Positions 21,495-33,095 of a stretch of 64,000 nt of DNA are shown piece by piece (within the stretch, counting starts at the first letter, position 1; each line of letters begins with the position of its first letter). A program made the translations under genes and the position numbers. The notes under the pieces were generated by a model, which had not been told where the DNA came from, ran no database searches, and worked only from the letters and a program-made list of their open reading frames with translations. Location: NCBI GenBank assembly GCA_019188255.1, contig JAETXT010000008.1, forward strand, positions 2,728,001-2,792,000, in the 5' to 3' direction. The stretch is from Verticillium longisporum (taxonomy: Eukaryota; Ascomycota; Sordariomycetes; Glomerellales; Plectosphaerellaceae).

Positions 21495-22377
21495 TTTCGG
21501 ATGCAGTACGAAGGCTTGATGGTGACTTGGAGCGGTCTCAAGACGGAGGCAAAGTAGGAATGTGAATATCGTGCGTGACAAGAAGGAAGACGGGGAGAGA
21601 AGTTAGTGTTTTTCAACTCCTCCAGAACTTGAATCAGGTACAACAAGTAAATTGTCGATCCACGGACTGGAGCAGACAGATGCTCGGCATGGCGAGCTCG
21701 CGAGAGTATTCGAGGGGGGTTGCATGCCTGCAACCTCGTCAAGTTGTACATAAGGCTTGCGCATAGTTGCCTCGATCGCCCCTTGGTGCAAGACTTGCAT
21801 ATGCACTAATACGTGGGGGCTTTCAGAGGTATCTGTACTTATTGTTCATCCCCTCTCGCTTTGCGAGCAAAGGGACGCCATCGCAGGGCTCATTAACTTG
21901 TGCATACCCAACCGTTGGCCCCCTTTTCGCCCGGCTAAATTTTCGTAAAGGAGGCGGAGGCGCACAAAGTTACGCAATTCTCTCGGTAAGGACCCGGGAT
22001 CCGATCCGATTGCTCGTCTTCACCGACATGCCTCGTAGGCATGCGTGGGATGCAGATAGTGCAGTGTAACATCAAATGGGAAGAAAGGGTAAGTTTGTCC
22101 GCCTCCCCCTCTCCCCTCGTATCATCTCAACAGGACGAATAGCCGCAGAACTCATTGGGTGACGTACGACACATGGTGCCAAGGCGTGTTGGAGGCAGGT
22201 CTGCATGCCACGGGGAACAAACACACCGAACTTGGCAGGTGGAAACAAAGGACCATCCCCTTCCATTAATAAGCGGACACTACTTAAGAACGTGACGTCT
22301 GACATGGTGGTCAGTTTGAAGTAGTTGTCCACCGATCCCTCGGAGTTGGAGAATATCATTCACTCGTCGAAATCATC
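21495..22377. promoter_or_regulatory. Divergent promoter region, alcohol dehydrogenase / short-chain dehydrogenase
   Basis: About 0.88 kb between genes running apart. Short open frames only. A tandem GATCCGATCCGAT (about 21999-22011) is the one eye-catching motif. It must hold both promoters. Confidence 0.45.
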
Positions 22378-23376
22378 ATGGCCGTGTACGTCATTACTGG
22401 AGCATCCAAGGGAATTGGGGTGAGTCTGCCTCGTGCCAGGCTACGTGCCACATGTACCTAATCCAGGCCAGTTCGAGTTTCTCAGGCAGTTCTCGGAAGA
22501 TTCAAACAACCTTGTCCTTGGTCTGGTCCGCGATAAGGCTGGAACGGAAAAGAAGGTAGCGACGGAGCTCGGCAGCCGTCCCAATGTCCACATCCTCCAC
22601 GCAGACCTCACAAAGTATGCCAGCCTGAAGCAGGCGGCTGCCGACACGGCTCAGATCGTCGGCGAGCGTGGCGTCGACTACCTGATTGCCAACGGAGGCG
22701 TGGTGCCCCTGTTCGACGTCTACGGCCCCATCGGTGACTTGTAAGTGCACCGCTTCTCTCCCGCGGCTCTCCGAGCTGGCATGTGCTAAACGCTGTGTTT
22801 CCAACAGGAGCGACAGGCCCGAGGAGCTGGAGGCTGTTGGATTAGAGCTGTGGCAGACCAATGTCGTTGGCAACATCCACCTCATTCACCTCTTCTTGCC
22901 CTTTGTTTTGAAGGGCAAAGTCAAGAAGGTCATCTTCATCTCCTCTGGGCATGCCGACCTCGACTTTACCAACGCTTTGGACGTTGATACAAGTCCGCTA
23001 TATACTGCCTCCAAGTCAGCCATGAATGCTGTCATGTCCAAGTTCAGCACGCAGTACAAGAAAGACGGTGTACTTTTCTTGAGTGTCAGCCCGGGCTTGG
23101 TGGAGGTGGGCCGCTATTCAGATGGTGAGAATTTTTTCGTCTTGATGATGGAAGGATGTCGTCGTCGTATTAATGTATACCCCAGCTACTCCAGAGCAGC
23201 TCAAGGGCTTCGCATCATTCACGGATAAGCTTCCAGCCTATGCACCCGACTTCAAGGGTCCACTCACTCCAGAGGAATCCGTCCGACTTGTGACGGACAC
23301 ATTCGAGAAGGCCAGCATCGAAGGTGGGTTTGGTGGTGCGTTTGTATCACAGTATGGAAATAAGCAGTGGATATAG
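22378..23376 (+). CDS. Short-chain dehydrogenase/reductase
   Basis: Four exons: 22378-22419, 22472-22740, 22808-23124 and 23186-23376; 272 residues, all phases consistent. The cofactor site TGASKGIG (residues 7-14) lies at the end of the tiny first exon and joins FEFLRQFSED. The NAG-type motif reads ANGG, and the catalytic pair is YTASK. The C-terminal part (TPEQLKGFASFTDKL, FGGAFVSQYGNKQWI) is typical of fungal classical SDRs of NmrA-independent type. It oxidises or reduces a carbonyl/alcohol in the cytosol with NAD(P). It is the last metabolic gene before a 2.8 kb gap and marks the right edge of the cluster. Confidence 0.9.
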
Positions 23377-26230
23377 GCCCAGGGTCTGTCTTCGTTGCAG
23401 GGACCGAAGGCCCTGTAGTACTGCGACCAGTCATCTTCAACAGTGTATTTCCCTTCCTTCCGGATAGGTGCATGACAGGTACATGGTAACCCGTCATTCA
23501 TGATACCCGTGTGATGATCCCCGAGTTTACGGTTGGGTGGAGACTCAACGGTGACTTTATGAAAGTGTGGCTGACTTGTGCACGCTAAGTCAGCCACACA
23601 AAGGGTGCGCAGGGTCAGCTCTCGGTCTCAGGCGGCGGGGTTCCGGGACCAGTCCAGTTGTGATTGGGCGGGCAAAACCCATCTCTGGGGTTCTCCTGCC
23701 TCCTACATGTACCTATGTACCTCCTGCCTCCCATTGTGGTCGTCATGTGGAAGAGCGGCCAATGGGGGTACAGAAAGGGACCTAGCTCCTGAGGGGTTCT
23801 TTTCTTTTGGCCCCTTTTTCTACCACCGTGTTCTCCTATCATGCATTCACACAGTCTCGCGGCTTTTGTTCTTCTTCCTTGCTTCTTCGGCACTCGCCTT
23901 GACCGAAAGCCTGGCGTTGCAGCTCGGGGTGATTGCTGCTATTCAAGCAAGCCCCCCCCCATCGAAAAGGCGCCGAGGGAGAAGAACCCATCATACAGAC
24001 ATGCCAAAGTAGGAGGGGGGCCACCGTCGACAAGCGGCAGATCCTCCCGCTGCGTACCCTGTGCCCTGCGCTGGGCCGAGTGTGGTATGTGGTGGGTGTG
24101 TGTGTGTGGTAGGTGATCTGACCTGCCAGCCTAAAACCGACAGGCTTTCCTTGCTCCCCCCCTTCCCCCTCTCTGATCCGATCGCGTGTGGCATCGATCC
24201 AGTCCCAGCGCACCATAGTGGGTGCCTGGGTGCCGGACGGGTCGAGGGGGTTTCAAGCGCGGCTGTCAATTTACCTGCTGCACTACAGCCCACGAATAGG
24301 AGTTAGCGGTGTGACTTGCACGAGACGCTTGGCTGGACGAGCACGAATAGGGGCACTCTTGACTCGCCTGTGGTCCCGTAGCGGAAAGGGTAGCGACGAC
24401 AGACGGTCGGAGCGAAGGTCGTGCGTAAGGGTTGTCAACTGAGTGAGAGCAATTGAGTGAGAGGCAACGGGATGAACAGTCTGGCGATGCAGACTGACGA
24501 GTGGTCGAGCGAGCAGTTGCGTGCTCCGGTTGATCATGAAAGAGAGTTTATCGTCTTGCCTCGGCGAATGGGCAAGACTCGATGTCGGAAACTCACGACT
24601 TCTTGGCTTTGGGTAGCTCTCCAGGCAAAGAGTAACGGAAACCTTGAACTGGTGGTGATCGCCCGAAGCAAATCCCAATTGAGATGGACTTCCAACTTTT
24701 GGTCGATCGTATCTTCGCTCTCGTGCTGTTGTGGTTGGTCCAAGGGGCACCAAACCGAAGAAATATGATTCCAAAGATAGTCATATGCCGGAGCCCACGA
24801 CCCAGCTTCAAGTCGGTACATGTCGTTTCATATCAGGTTGACGTGCCTGAGATGGGAACCAGGGCCAAGGTAGCGCGTAGGGTGCTGTGTCGTGCTGCTG
24901 TGGGCAGCAGCCAGGGCACCTTCCCCTGTCCTACCGCCCTGGGTAGGTTCACAGGTACCTGGCCTTGTTGCCTGTTCGCACCGTGAAGAGGGCACTGTAG
25001 CATCCCACAATTAGTGGATCGAGCGACACCCCACAGCAGACGACAGCCCATCGTCGTCCACCTGTGTACAGTACCGTTCCGCTGGTCGCTCTAAAAGCAA
25101 GGCATCGCACAGTGCTCACTACCAGGGGGGGGGTTCCGCCCCCTCATCCCATCCACACGGTCCCCAACCCCAAGTTACATCCTGCCACAGGTGGCCAACC
25201 CCAAGCCAAGTCCCACGTCCAAATCACAAACCTCTTCTCGACTTCCTCTTCCCACCCTCATCCCATTCTCCAGGCGCATCACCTCCTACTAATGCCGTCT
25301 GTATATTGACACGTTTGCCCTTTTTTTGTCCTTCCCTTCCCCCCTTCTCCTCTCCTTGTCCCCTCACATACGACTCTGGGAGCAAGGACGAATTGACTTT
25401 GAGTCTGACGAGACGTACTTCGACTTGGGAATCGGTCCCGCTACGTTGCCCCATCGGATCGGTTTCCCCCAGTCGCCTGCTTCTAGGTGTCTCCAGTCAC
25501 AGAACCAGAAAAAAAAAACAGGGCAGCACCCAAGTCATCCGGGATCATCTCGCTGAGCCCTGCCTCGACGACCTCGTCCTTGGTCTCGACCCTGTCTTTT
25601 GCCCTTTCAACGCAAACTCGTCCATCATCCATCGAGTGACCACCTGTCCAGCCAGACAGCCAGCCTGCCTGCAGATACGCACACCACACACAGACGAGAC
25701 GGACATAGCCACGCCGCACATTCACCGTTGAACGGCTCCCGCCCCGACATTCCTTGACTGTCAAAAGAACCAGAACGACACCGTTGTCTTCTCGTCTACC
25801 CGATTCATCGCATCGCCTACATTCGAAGACCTTCCGACGCGGGTTTCCCCTTGTAATACCTCTCGCAACACGACGGCTTTTTCTTGACATCAAAGCCCTT
25901 TTCGCCTTCGACCTTCGCTCCTTCACAAACGAAACGAGATCCCCCCTGTTGACGAGCCTACTTTCCCCGGCCTTGAACCCCTTTGGCATCTCGTCCTGCC
26001 TGGGGAATCCGACGCAAGACACAATACCGGTCCCTATCGGTATTGCTTCCCTCAACGTCTACGATTTCTTCTGCGCCAACTCGGTCTTCCGTTGCAACCC
26101 TTTTTTCTCTTCTTCTCCAACACCCTCCCCCGTCAACAGATCACCATCGCCACGGCGCGCTTCGTGTCACCAGAAAGAGAAGAGAAACCAAATAGTATCT
26201 GATGATCGTCGCCGGTAACAGTAATTGATA
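23377..26230. other. Long intergenic region with PUF gene leader
   Basis: 2.85 kb without a credible gene. The right-hand part, from about 25100, is rich in C and T and probably contains the promoter and a long pyrimidine-rich 5' leader of the PUF gene. Short frames on both strands have no domain. This gap separates the metabolic cluster from conserved genes. Confidence 0.5.
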
Positions 26231-29200
26231 ATGTCAACTTCGAGATCCGATCAATTGCCCATCGGGTATCCGCCTCAGTCGGCATCTCAGACCCGTTCGA
26301 CCTCCCCTTCCTCCACATCGCCCGCGGACCCCGCACTCGCGTCCGGTGTTCGCTCTTCCTTTGGCCTCCCCCTGGCCTGAACCCTCCTGGCAAGATAGCA
26401 TCCAACTCGCGATCAGGGACTGGCTCTCCGTCGCACGAAATGCCGGGTTCAAGCAGGTTATACTCCAAGAGGTTTGTTGGCCCTCCTTCCCTCCTTGCCG
26501 TCAAGCATGCCAAAGATCTGCCCTCGCATCGTGCTAACCTCGAGAAACACAGAGCCAGAGAGATCCAGGCACAAGAAGGCATTCCTGGGCTTCCCCTCAA
26601 CCCTTGGGGCGGACCTCCTACAAGTGGCAACTCGACGCCCCTCCGCGAGAACATCCCCGAATCGCCCACCGATGGCTTCCCCGACTTTGCCCCTCCTATG
26701 CCTGCTTCCGAGTTGCCCCAAGCTCGCCGTGCCCGAGCTGGCACTCTGCCCTCCCGCTTCTCACCCGGCGGACCAAACCTTCCGCCTGGCCTGTCGAGGT
26801 CTAACCGAGTCACGCCTTCCCACACCCCGCTCAAGTCGCCCTCGCCGGCCCTCGACGGCAACGAACAATCCTCCAGCAGCTCCGCGCTTCTGTCCCGCCT
26901 TCGTGCCGGATCCATGCCCCAGCGGAGCCCGTTCGCTCACGTACCCGGCACCAGCTCCCCTTTTGGCCCCTCCATCTTCAGTAGCTGGAATCCTGCCGGC
27001 GTCGGTCGTGAGCGTGGTTCGACACTGGCTAGCATTGCGAGCATTGGTTCCAACGGACCAAGCTCCCCGGCCCAGTCTCACTTTTCGAAGGAAGGCGCGG
27101 GCGAGAATGATGTCCACATGCGGACTCTTGACTACCTAGGACTCGCCGAGACGCCGCAGCCGCCCCGTGCCCAGCTTGCCACCCCGTACCTGCCTGCCAA
27201 CTACAACGACTTGTCGAAAGCTAGCCGCTTCCGATCCTATTCGGTGAACAACAAGGACAAGTACGCAGACGAGGAGGATGATTACGACGAGATGGACGGC
27301 ATGTACCTCGAGAGCCAGTACGCAGCCCAGCTGCAGGATCAGCTCGCCGCCACCAATGCTGCTATTCACAGCCATAACATGGCGGTGCAGGCTTTGTCAA
27401 CCAAGCTAGCCGTCCTCGCGCGCGAACCGCTGGTGTCCTGGACACTCCCGGTTCGCGACTGATGCGTACATACCTTCCAAGCAACGGCGGCGGACCCCCT
27501 CGCTCTCTTCCGCCGACCTTCGCCCCCCCCTCGACCAAGACTACGATGAACGGCCGCAGCCTGTCGCTGCTATGAACCTGTGACGGCCCAACAGCCGAAA
27601 CGCCGGTCTTCTGAACGCTGAGGATCAAGGACTTGAGGGACCTACCAGTGCTCTGTGGCTGGGAAGCATTCCCACCTCCACCACCACCTCTACCCTGACC
27701 GAGATGTTCAAGTCCTATGGCCCGATCTTGTCTGCGCGAGTTCTCACCCACAAGAACTGTGGCTTCGTCAATTTCGAGCGCGTTGAGAGTGCCATCACGG
27801 CCAAAGCGAGCATGAACGGTAAAGAGATCTTCCCCGGCGCTGGCCCTATCCGTATCAACTTTGCCAAGCCCCCCTCTGCCTCAAACACCCCCAGTCACGA
27901 CGGTGTGTTCCCTTCGCCCAGCCCTGATCCCTTCGCCAAAGTACAAGAGAATGGTCAGGGTGGCGCTGGATCTGCCTCGAACCCAGCAGACGGTTCCACT
28001 GTGCCGGCTCGCTCTGCCCACACTCCTCCCAACGCCCCGTCCCTGCAGGAGTCAACCGCCGACATCCTCCAGATCGTCAAGCAGTTCCAGGCCTCGGAGG
28101 AGGATCTGTACAGGATATCCGGCAACCTGCAATCCGCCGTTCAGTTCGACGCTTTCGTCGAAGAGATCCCTCCTATCCGTGAGCCCGCGCACTCGCGTGT
28201 CCACGATGCCCCCAAGCTGCGCGACATTCGCAAGAGGATCGACAACCAGAGCCTGTCAAAGTCAGAGATTGAGAACATCGCCGTCGACATGCTCCCGGAG
28301 ATCGCCGAGCTCTCCTCCGATTACCTCGGCAACACGGTCGTACAGAAGCTCTTTGAGCACTGCTCGGATGAGCTGCGTGACGCCATGCTGGCCGAGATTG
28401 CACCTCACATGGCCGAGATTGGTGTGCACAAGAACGGCACCTGGGCGGCGCAGAAGATCATTGATGTCTGCAAGACGCCGCAGCAGATGATGCTGATCGT
28501 GGAGCACTTGCGCCCCTACACCATTGGTCTTTTCCTGGACCAGTACGGCAACTACGTCTTGCAAGGCTGCCTCAAGTTCGGTGCGCCGTACAATGACTTC
28601 ATTTTCGAGACCATGGTCGGTAGGTTGTGGGATGTCGCTCAAGGTCGCTACGGCGCTCGCGCCATGAGGGCCTGCCTTGAGAGCCACCACTCTACCAAGG
28701 ACCAGCAGCGCATGCTTGCTGCCGTCATCGCTCTGCACAGCGTGCAGCTGGCGACCAATGCGAACGGCGCACTGCTTCTCACCTGGTTCCTCGATACTTG
28801 TACCTTCCCTCAGCGCCGCACGGTCCTCTCGCCGCAACTCGTTCCCTATCTGGTGCACCTCTGCACTCACAAGGTTGCGTACCTCACTGTTCTCAAGGTC
28901 ATCAACCAGAAGGCCGAGCCCGAGGCCCGCGACACAATCCTCAAGGCCCTGTTCTTCACGCCCAAGGATCACGTGCTGGAGGCCATTCTCAGCGACCATG
29001 CCTGCGGAGCGACACTCATCTTCAAGGTGCTCACGACGCCCTTCTTCGACGAGACGATTCGCAGCCAGGTCGTCGAGAACGTGAAGAATGTCTTGATCCG
29101 CATCAAGGCACAGCCGGGTCAGGGCTACAAGCGCCTTATGGATGAGGTCGGCCTTTCGACGCGCAACGCGTCCGGTGGTGCCTCCCGTGATCACAGCAAC

Positions 29201-29855
29201 GAACAGCGTCAGCGCCCCTCGTCTCGCCAAGCAAACATCAACGGCCACCAGCAGGCTGCGCCCGGCAGCAAGCAGTTCTACAACCAGATGAACCCCGCAT
29301 CTACCCCCAACTACGATGCAGGCGGCTTCAATGGCCAGCGGAACGACGCAGCCGACGCCAACATGACTCCCTTCCCTTCCTACGGAGTTCAGAACCCCGC
29401 CATGTTCAACCCGGCCAACCAGATGCCTCCCACCCCGGCCAACCTGCAGCAGATGCAGTATCAGCAGAGCATGCTTCAACGTGGCACCCCTCCCAACTTC
29501 TTTCCTCCCATGCAGGCCGGCTTCAGCCCTAGCCCGTCAATGGACCACTACAGGAACCAAAACATGCCCAATGGAAGCCCGATCCAGCCGGTTGCGGCTC
29601 AGGTCCCCCCCGGCATGGGCCCTGCCCCAGGCTACGGAGCCCCTGGCTATGGCATGAACATGGGCATGCCAGGTGGATACGGCTACAATGGGAACATGGG
29701 CGGTATGCAGAACCTCAACGGCATGCAGAACATGGGCTACATGCAGCAGGAACAGGTCAATGGCAGACGCGGTCGAGTAGGTCGTTCCCACCCTGGGCAT
29801 CCTCGCTAGAAGCGCAAGACAACCAAGAACTAACGTCCGCCCCTTTGAAGCGATG
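26231..29855 (+). CDS. JSN1: RRM and pumilio-repeat RNA-binding protein, Jsn1/Puf2 type (frame broken in the N-terminal half)
   Basis: Begins at ATG 26231 and ends at TGA 29853-29855. An 81-nt intron (26472-26552) and a 73-nt 3' intron (29777-29849) are supported; the latter makes the end read NGRRGRR, as in relatives. From 27584 the frame is open: an RRM (TSALWLGSIPTSTT, NCGFVNFERVES), then eight PUF-type repeats (NTVVQKLFEHC, GTWAAQKIID, GNYVLQGCLKFG, YGARAMRACLES) and a Gln/Met/Pro-rich tail. Jsn1/Puf2 proteins bind 3' UTRs and control mRNA stability and location, often for mitochondrial or membrane proteins. The first third is a Ser/Pro-rich low-complexity region in which the frame is lost at the C run 26368-26372, near 27410, near 27492, and by an in-frame TGA at 27581-27583. 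The single-base type and the clean downstream part argue for sequence error. Confidence 0.85.
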
Positions 29856-30421
29856 ATTTGACAGCCCCGCGCTTCGTCTCGGACTCCCTACGCTCCATTG
29901 CCAAATGACGACCACTGGATGAGGTCAAGGCGACCCGTGTCCAGCATGCAAAAGAATTTTTGGGAAATGGAGAAGACTCGGCACATTGGCGTTGCAGGAA
30001 TATTTTGAGGTACATGCGAGAGTTTCTGTGGTTTTTCCCGAGTGATTTCTTTTCCTTCTACTCTGCGGCTTGTCTCGATTCCACGTTGGCTTTGAAGCAT
30101 CATCTTTGTCTCACAGACCGGCGACAGAGGGGACAAGGGTGGCGGGCGGCCATCTAGCCCGTGCTTCCCCTCTTGTCATGTTCCGATCCGCCTGTCCATC
30201 CCCGGGGAGGGCGTTGGTGTATATAGAGAGCGCTGTCATGAAAAGCGGGGGACTATTTCGCCTTGTCTCTGTGACGAGAAAGGGCGACAACGCCGCCGAG
30301 GGATGGATGGGCTGTGGGCGGGCTGAAATTGGTGACGCGAGGGCTGCATGACGAGGGAGACATGCCAAAGCAAACAACGCGCGTGATCGGCGTGAGGTAA
30401 GCACGAGAGAGACAGAGAGAC

Positions 30422-30454
<33 letters not shown>

Positions 30455-30923
30455 TCCTTCTGTGAGGGAACGTCACACACCATGTCGATAGCTACGCCTG
30501 TTCAATTTGGCTTTCTTGCAAGAAAATAACTCTTCAGTCTTCACCACATGCCTCCTTGACGTTGCTCTTCTGTGTTATATTTCTTGAACGTGACTACTGC
30601 TAAGAAAGTGAAGTATTAGACAAGTACGAATGGAATGGAGGTCGCCGAGCGATCGGGTCTTCGCTCGGCAGGAATAAGCGACGGTGCCCAGCCAACCTTC
30701 CTCTCTCGGAGGGTGTCGACTGGTATGTTCCAGTCAACGGTTTACAGAAAAGGGGGCATACAAGTCCTAGAAAGGAAGAAGAGAAAAACACTGATCATGT
30801 TCACATCATAAGACAAGGCCCCACGTAACCTCCAAAATGCCCATGTGAATAACTGACAGAGAGACACAGAGAGTGAGAGTGAGGACCAGCACCGGCACTC
30901 AAGAAGCCAAGGGCACAGGCTGC
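29856..30923. other. Intergenic stretch with a GA microsatellite
   Basis: About 1.07 kb between the PUF gene and the coiled-coil gene, which converge. No gene is seen. The notable content is a purine repeat at 30407-30453. Confidence 0.55.
30407..30453. repeat. GAGACA/GA microsatellite
   Basis: Several units of GAGAGACA pass into an uninterrupted GA run of roughly 22 bases. It is a simple repeat in non-coding DNA. Confidence 0.9.
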
Positions 30924-31689
30924 TCATTCAAATCCCCCCAAAAGCCTAGCAGCAGGAGCAGGAGCAAGCGGCAGGGCAGGCAGCCCAGCCTCCTCCACGA
31001 CGGCGGGCTCGATCATGATCTCCTCGTAGCACCGGGCGCGCTCGTAGTTTGTGGGCCACCAGACGTAGCCGGCGGCCTCGTCGGCCTGGGGCTTGAGGCG
31101 TCGGATGAGGTCCTTCTGGCGTGCGCAGTGGGCCTCGCTGGGTTGGAGCTTTACGAGGAGACTGGTGATCTTGTCCTGGCGCCGCGCCTGCTGCTTTTTG
31201 GCCTCTTCGGACTCTCGGTTGAGGGCTTCGAGCTTTGCGTAGTTCCTGCGGTTGCTCGCGCGGGTCTGTGCAATGTCGTCGAGAGCGTTCCCGATCTTGT
31301 CGGAGGGGTGGGGCTCGGAGCTCTGGCTGCCGTGGTCTGGTTTTCGTGGGGTCAGAAACACGTACGTCACTAGAGAGCGAAGAGGGGAGGTGGAGAGAAA
31401 GGAGAAAAAGAAACGGAAGAACAGGGAGAGAAGGAGGAAAGGGGAAGCATGGGAAAGAAACATACGATGAACGTGATGGTGGTAGTGAAGGTCGTTGGAG
31501 TCGTAAGTACGGTCGTGCAAGTCGTAGTTACGGTCGTTGGAGTCGTAGTTGCGGCTGTTGGCGCTATAGTGACGGCTACTTTCGTGGGATTCGTGCCGTC
31601 GGCCGCATTAATCTCCGTATTGCCTCTGCGGCGGCCGCCGCTGGTGCTCACTTCGAGCTCGCGACGGCGGTCCTCGTCCTCACCCCCAT
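30924..31689 (-). CDS. Hypothetical small coiled-coil protein
   Basis: Not recognised. A three-exon model satisfies all phases: 31689-31652, 31578-31466 and 31336-30924, 187 residues. Exon 2 encodes a Tyr/Asp/Asn/His-rich low-complexity stretch (RNYDSNDRNYDLHDRTYDS). Exon 3 carries a charged heptad-like region (NRRNYAKLEALNRESEEAKKQQARRQDKITSLLVKL) likely to form a coiled coil, then a conserved-looking core (QKDLIRRLKPQADEAAGYVWWP, YERARCYEEIMI) and a Pro/Ala-rich end. No signal peptide or membrane segment in this model. Exon 3 is the secure part; exons 1 and 2 rest only on splice logic. It faces the PUF gene tail to tail. Confidence 0.5.
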
Positions 31690-33095
31690 CAGTGCGATTC
31701 GGTGTTCCTACCGTGTCTCCTGAGCCCCGAGATTGAATTCTGCCCGAGAAAGCACGTCACATGAAAATGGGACAGAACACGGTCAAGAAGAGCTGTTTTC
31801 CTCATATAAAAGTGATGAATCTTTCGGTCAGAGTGTGGAGTCGGGCGTCTCAACTTCCAGCCTCTCAAGGTCTCCATCGCTGGTCTGCAATGCGCCCTTA
31901 TGTCCTCTTCTTTTCCTGCTCCTTGGCCTTCACATGTAGAAGCGGTTCGCGCACCATGTCATCACGCGTGAATGGATGGTCTATACCGGCATCAGAGGGC
32001 TCGACGTGGACGTTCATAGACTTGGGCAGGGCTGCAGGCTCGCATAGATCACAACGTCAAGCCTGTAGACGGCGTCCGCCCGAGAGATGGGCAGCGCGAA
32101 GCTGGGTCGGCGCTCTGTTGCTACCCGACGAGACGACTGGTCGCGGGTCAGCAAGCTGTGCGGCTCAAGAGAACACGAGGAGTCGCCGAGGTGATTCGTG
32201 GGCACATCTCTACACGCTGGTTGGCTCCTCCTCCGTCTTTGCACCTGACATGTATGGCACACCTGCGGCGGAGGAGCATGAGTCTGTTGAACGTAAAAGA
32301 AGCGGCGAGTTTTGTGCATCGAGGCCTGGATCACATTGCCTCTGAAGCTTCACAAGCATTCGAATAAGGCTATGAGGCCGGTGGGTTAACGTCGAACAAG
32401 GCGAGGCATTCGGAGGGTGATTTGGTTGATGCCCCAGTGATCGCGGTAGGTCAGGTGCCTAGATATCGGCGCCGTAGCGAATACGAATAGCATGATGATT
32501 CGGCTGACGACTTCGAGGTCATGATTCAGGCTAGTAATGAAAACTCGTCAGAGGGCGATATTTGTAGGAGATGAAAGTTGTTGAGTTTGGCTGTCCCAAG
32601 GCAAGGCTGAATGGGGCTCTCTCCTTCTTGCCATGAGATGAGATGAGTGCAAGTGGTAGTGGAAGTGGCAGTGGGACCATGACTGATGCGTATTGGCCGG
32701 TTCGCAAATGCCCCGCTCATGGATCGGACAGGGGTTCGAGTGGGCCTTTTAGTGGGCCTGAGATTCGACTCAGCCCTGTACGGTAGCTCCTGCCCCACTT
32801 GGATGTTGGAGCTCAACCTCCTTCCGCCGGTCTGAACTTGGTCTCTGGACCTCTCGTCGTCGTCGTCTTCCTCCTCCTCCAGCCTTTGCTATCTTGCTGC
32901 CTAGCCGTTCATTGATTCTCTGGCCGATTTCAGCACCATGTCAGGCCACATTCTCAGTCCTGGACCTCTTATCCTTCTTCAGACCGATTCTTGAGCCATC
33001 TCTCCTGTGATGCTCGGCTGCCGCCGCCTGCCTTGTTTCGTGCGTCCCCTTTCTTCGCCTCTCCTGGCTTCCCCTTTCCTGGCCTACTCCGCATC
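31690..33095. other. Intergenic stretch, divergent promoters
   Basis: 1.4 kb between the coiled-coil gene and the C6 regulator gene, which run apart. The open frames here show no domain. The right end, from about 32850, is rich in T and C and probably the regulator leader. Confidence 0.5.

Noticed and set aside
28262..29479. A 405-codon frame antisense to the PUF repeats
   Set aside because: Shadow of a well-supported coding region.
32700..32770. A GGTTCGAGTGG word suggesting a tRNA T-loop
   Set aside because: No matching acceptor, D or anticodon stems could be found around it.
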